A DNA stretch of 64,000 nucleotides from Eunapius fragilis (Eukaryota > Porifera > Demospongiae > Spongillida > Spongillidae). This document shows positions 52,501 to 58,500 of the stretch, in pieces. The stretch is from assembly GCA_963681505.1 (NCBI GenBank), contig OY811984.1, forward strand, positions 1,961,772-2,025,771. Direction: 5' to 3'. The notes beneath the pieces were generated by a model. That model saw only the letters and a list, made by a program, of their open reading frames with translations, was not told the DNA's origin and searched no databases. Each line of letters starts with the position of its first letter. Position 1 is the first letter of the stretch. Position numbers and translations under genes: made by a program.

Positions 52501-55500
52501 AACATTATCAGTGCCTAGCAAGTCTCCCAACAAACTGACAGTGTAGATTTTGGTAGAAATTGAACAAGGAGTTAAAAAATAGAAATCGTTTCACGCTAAT
52601 CGGACTCCACAAAAACATAAGAAAAACTATTAGCTCACCCTCATACCTGCTCCCATTGTTCTCCATGTTCTTCTCCGACCTTTATTTTCATACAACTCAC
52701 AATAGAATCAATTTCAAATGTTATCCTCATGGTTATTATTATTATTGAAAAAAAAAAAAATTTCAAATGATGCAATGATGCCATTTCTACCACAGTACGT
52801 GTCATAATCTGCATTTTATCTTCACTGGTCAGCAAGGTGCATGACGTTGAACTGATGCACAAAATAACTTATTTTCGTAATGCCAGCTGATAACTCATGT
52901 TTGTTATTGTGACTACTGGTGCCATGTTTTTATTTTAAACACTTGACATAATTATGACTTGACATTGCTTGATGTAAGTTATCAATAGTTTGTCTAGTCA
53001 AGTAGTTTTTCAGCCACGTGTTTGTGTCCAAATGAAATACACATCACATCACCAAAGAATGGAAGCAAATAGCTAAATACTACATGAGCTGGAAGCAAGT
53101 ATTGAAAGATCGGTCATCAGAAGCCTGCAAAGCAAAAGCACATGCTCGTTACTTGGAGAATGCCAAAATGAAATGTGCAATAACCATTGTGCTGATTGAG
53201 AAGCACAATGAGCATCAATCAAAGAGGCTTAATTAATCTAATTAACTTGCAAACATTTATCAGTACTAGTTTGTTAAAATGCACATTATTATCATCGATA
53301 ATTGTAAACAATAAGAGGAAACAAGTAAAGACATTCTCCAATGTGAAAGTTGGAGGGATATAGAAAATGAAGGCAAAGGTGGTTTAAAAAGGAAAGGAAC
53401 AAGGTTTTGGGGAAGACAAAAACCAACATGTAAATGAATCATATCCAAAACTGTGATATTTTTTTCTTTCCCCAAAACCGTGTTCCCTTCCTTTTTACAC
53501 CACTTCCCTTCATTTTCTACATTCCACCAACTTCCTCATTGAAGAATGTTTTTCTAACTTCATGGAGGTTTGGGATATGATAGTATCTGATTATTACCAT
53601 TTTCTCCTTGTTCACTGTAGGAGGGTATGGAGCTGGGTCCAGTATGCACACTGACTGTTCGCCAGTTTATGGCCACTCTAGATGGCCAGATAGATCAGAA
53701 CATGCCAGTATTTCCCAAGGACTGCACCCCCACCCTGTCTCCATTACAGCTGAAGTTTCTGGAGGACCTTCCAACAACAATGCTGTTCTCTTGTCTCCAA
53801 CTATTCATTCGATGGCTGAAGGATGGCATGTATGACTTCCACACTCTGCCCTTTGCTCTGAAGACCCACCTGTCCCCAGATGATCAGAAGGCACTGGATC
53901 TGATTCCAGCTACATGTACTTGGAAAGAAGGTATTGCTGCTGTGTATGGGCAACATTTGCATCCACTTGTTTTGTGTGTGTTTGGTAAACTTCATGTATC
54001 CAAGTGTTGGGAGAGTTTCGGCTTATGGGTGCTTTGTGATATTTCTTTTTTGCCATGAATCCATAAAAATTAAAATCGGTAAAGCGTTCAGAATTAATAA
54101 TGAAAAATATTCTCTAACGAGAAAATTGGTGGGATATAGGAATTGGAGGAAAAGAAAAATGAGACAAAAATCCTATATTTAGCACTTCTTTTAGTTGTTA
54201 CATGTACATGTGCTAAATATAGGAGTTTTGTCTCATTTTTCTTTTCCCAAAACCTTGTTCCCTTCCTTTTTACACCACCTTTGCCTCCAATTCCTATATC
54301 CTACCAACTTTCTCGTTAGCGAATGTTTTTCTTTACTTGTTTCCTCTATTTTTAATTTTATTGTCGATGATATCTGCGAATACTGCAAGTGCTCACAAGT
54401 TATAGTTATGACATAGCCTCTTTAATTGAAGATTGGGCACTTATGCAGTCCCCCCCCCCCCCCCCCCCCCCGCTTATGTTAAGGATCAGCATTGTACCGA
54501 AGCGGGAGGACTCTAACTCGTCGACTGTTTTGATTTTGAAGGTATTCCTCTCGTCGTTTAGCTCTCCTCTTTTGTTGACGGGAAGGCATTTTGACAAAAA
54601 CAACTTCACTAGCGATCAAATGAAATTTCCATCTGCACAATTCGAATTATACGTGAAAGTTGTCGTGGGAATGCTTCATTTTGCATTACGTAATGATTAC
54701 GTATGTCAGTTTCATGCTTTATTCATATCTCTAGATGTCCTTCCAGGAGATTCTAAAGCGATTGGTATAATTTGCACTCTTTTAAACCATTCCTATCCCG
54801 AGTTATACTCTCCCGAGAAGAAGAAGAATTAGAAGACGACGACGACGGAGAAGAATTGGCATGGGGACGAGGAAAAACACGATTGTTTTTGTTTTCTTAA
54901 AGCAAACAGTTTGAAGACTGGAACAAAGCATTCACTGCGCCACAGCATTTAGTATGCAGAGTTGTGCAGAGTCTGCATCCCAACCATATGCAGATGAGTA
55001 TTGTTGAAGTGTTCGTATGCAGACGTCTGCATACGAACACTTCAATGATACCCATCTGCATACGGTTGATATGCAGACTCTGCACAGCTCTGCATACTAA
55101 ATGCTGTGGCGCAGTGATTAAAATGACCGTCTTTGCCATCTGGTTCGATAGCAACAAAGAGCTACACTAGCCATTTCTTGGTACGCGAGTTATACGTGGG
55201 TCGCGTTTATTTAATAATATTCATGACCCGGGTCAATTCCTGTATAGGAACTACTATCGTAATTCCTAATACAATAGTGATTCAAGCAAAGAGCATTAAT
55301 CATAGATTGATCAAGATTTGATAACTCCAGTTATCAAATTTCAGCACTACTTTTTGAGCCTTCAGAACTAGATTTAATAATTACAACTGCACTAAAAGGT
55401 GATCATATGAAATAATAAATAGTCATTACTTGTAATTACCTTATGAGAATTATGATTGACGCATACACATTCACAACGACCTTCTTGTGGTTACCTCTTG

Positions 55501-58500
55501 GGTACAGCTAGAAAAAAGCATTGCAATCTTAGCCTCATTATGCACGATATGTTACTATACTTGTATATAATGTCATTCTTATGAGTATTTTCATCACCCT
55601 GATGAAAATACTCTTAAATTACGTTTTAATCATCAGTATGATCATGACGTTTTGAATGTGTTCTGGTCAGTGAAAGCAGAAAACTTAGCGTATGAACAGC
55701 TCTCCTTTACTCACAGGGATTGCTGATGGTTTTGATTTTAGCATAGAGCCACTAGTACAGTCTAAAATTCCTGCTACTGCCTTGTCTGGAAATGACCACA
55801 AAAGGTAATCCAATTCCCTACTACTACTCTCAGAATCCAGTTGTTGTGTTCTGTTCCATAGTATGTGCCCACGTTGCTTGGGGAAGTAAGGAGTATCAAC
55901 ATATTATCGACTATGGTCATTTGATGCCTTTGACAACTAACGGGTTGATTGATGATGGTTCCCCACCTTCTTCCATTTCTGCTTCCGCCTCCACTAGCTC
56001 TTCTGCCAGCAGCTCTTCGTCTGAATCATGTTCAGCCATGACTACATCATCTTCGATCTCCTCAACAGTCCCAGCATTCTCCAGTACCTTAGAACTGTGA
56101 ACGGATTCGCTGATTTTGCCATCGTCCCAGTGTACCCTCCATTTGCACCCACGTCCACTACCCTCTGAAGCTATAATTTCACCTGAAAGCTTTTTGACCT
56201 TTGCATTAGCCCCGTAGCGTTGTATTGCTAGCGCTGCTGCAGTTGGCTGTACTCTGTCCCCAATCTTTGGCGCTTTCATTGGACCGAAGTGTAAATTTTC
56301 TGTACAACTGCTGCCCTATTTTTATCCACACCACAACTGCAGGAAATGAAATTGACAAAACACTCCTGAATACGATCATTAGTACGCTAGAGATCAATGC
56401 CAATAGGTTTTTAATGCAAATCACTCTAGCTCCACGAAAGAACAAAAATTGATAACCTCGGTTATCGTACGATAACTGGGGTTAGCATTGATCAATGTAT
56501 GATTAAAAGGCAGCATCTACGTGTTCAGCAAAATTACCCTTCTGGGGTTATCACTATAAAAATTATGTTACATTCATCAATATAATCTTCGTAACTGTAC
56601 AATGCATGTTTTCCTTTCACTTGCTCTTGCACTATTTTTCTCTATGGAAACTGAGTTTGGTGGTCTTGATATTTTTACTGTCATGGATGCAAAGTTGCCA
56701 ACCCATCAGGTTAGAATTCCTCATATGTCCAGGTACAAGTGTCGTAAGCACGTCAAACTCACATGTATAGAGTCCTGTTGCTATTTAGTTGTTCAGATTG
56801 TTGACTTGAATAGAGGATATATCTGTGCAAAGTACATGTATGTGAACATTTTCCTGCTTGATTCACACCATTGATGTATGTATCTACCTCCCTCGCCTAA
56901 ATCATATGTGTGAATCAATCAGGAAACCATGCATGTTCTTTGCACAATGATATTCCTGTAATAGAGAATATTCAAGTCAATGATCTGAAATATTAAATAA
57001 CTACAGAACTCTTACTGAATTTGACCTAAACAAAAAGGAAGGCAGTAGCAAAACCAGCAGCGAATGTGATATAAGAATATATGGAACAGTGTCCAGCAAA
57101 ATCACCCTTGTGATACTTTTTTCAAATTTTCCAGGACAAGCAAAAGAAAAGTAACACTCACATTGAAATGTATAGCTAATTATAAATTCAGTGTCCAATA
57201 ACTTGATGATGGACAGTCCAATCTCTAGGATGTGTAAGGATCATTAGACAGAAGCTCTTTGGAGTTCATGGGAAATCAAAAAAATTGAAAACGTGAAAAA
57301 CTACCCAGATGGTGATTTTTCTAGACACTGTCCCATAAATCAATTTCTCACTAAACTAATAACACACATCACTTTTTTGTTTGGCTGGATCACACACTTG
57401 TGTGTCATTCTTTCATTGACTGACTACGTGCATGTTTTGTGCAAAAATGTAGGACAGTAAGTCACTGTTCTAGAGTGACGATTATATCAATATGTTCATC
57501 ATATCTCGGCAACCATACGTTTTCTCCTTCAGTTGCTCCCACACCTTTTTTATTACAAACATCTAGATTGAATTTGCTGCCACCAATCCATCTGGTTAGA
57601 ATTCCACATATCTTCAGGCACTAATTTTTATGACCCCTTAAGGTACAGCCTTGGTATGAGACATGTTTTAAAGGTCGCCAACCCACCTTAGGGTCTAGAA
57701 TGTGCCATGTGCATATGTGGTGGGGAAGGAACGAGAAACGTAACTTGTAACATAGGACAAGGCCCAGACCTTTAGCTGAAACTGAAAGCAACTTAGTCAC
57801 TGTGTCAGACCCTCTCAGAAAGAAGGCCATCGAAAACCAGCAAGGGAAACGAACTTTAAATACACTTTGATAGCAGCCAATTCTATTTATAGCTCACCTT
57901 CCCCATATCCTTGCCTCTTTAACACTGAACGCATGAACACTTCGACATGAGATCTTTTTTTGGCACATTGCCCTGCAAAATCATACAAAAACAGGTTGTG
58001 TAATGCATCAACAAGGCACCAATGCATCACCAGGGTTACGAACATCAATGGGAGAAATTTGGCTATCTGATGGTAGAGGAGTACTAGTAGATGGCAGAGG
58101 AGTACTAGTAGATGGTAGAGGAGTACTAGTAGATGGTAGAGCTCTTTCTTTTTTGTATGGGAGTGAATCCATGTCACATAGTTAGAATAATCAGTACTTG
58201 CTACACAAGACCAAGGCGATTATTTGTTTCCTCTAGCCCACTATGACCAATGACATTCAATAGGGGTCAAAGTACGTTTCTTGCCTTCTCATTTGCCATA
58301 TGGAGATAGAATAGCCGATTCTGGCACCATAATCAGGTGATTCCATAATTCTTTGTTTTTTGACAAGGGCATTTTATAAGTACTATTCAGCAACAATGCT
58401 TATTGCGTACTATACATTGAAACTCTGTCTGATTTTATACTTAAGGAAGAGGGTTGAGATCCCCAGCTCTTTTAACAAATATTGGACATTGTTAACACAT

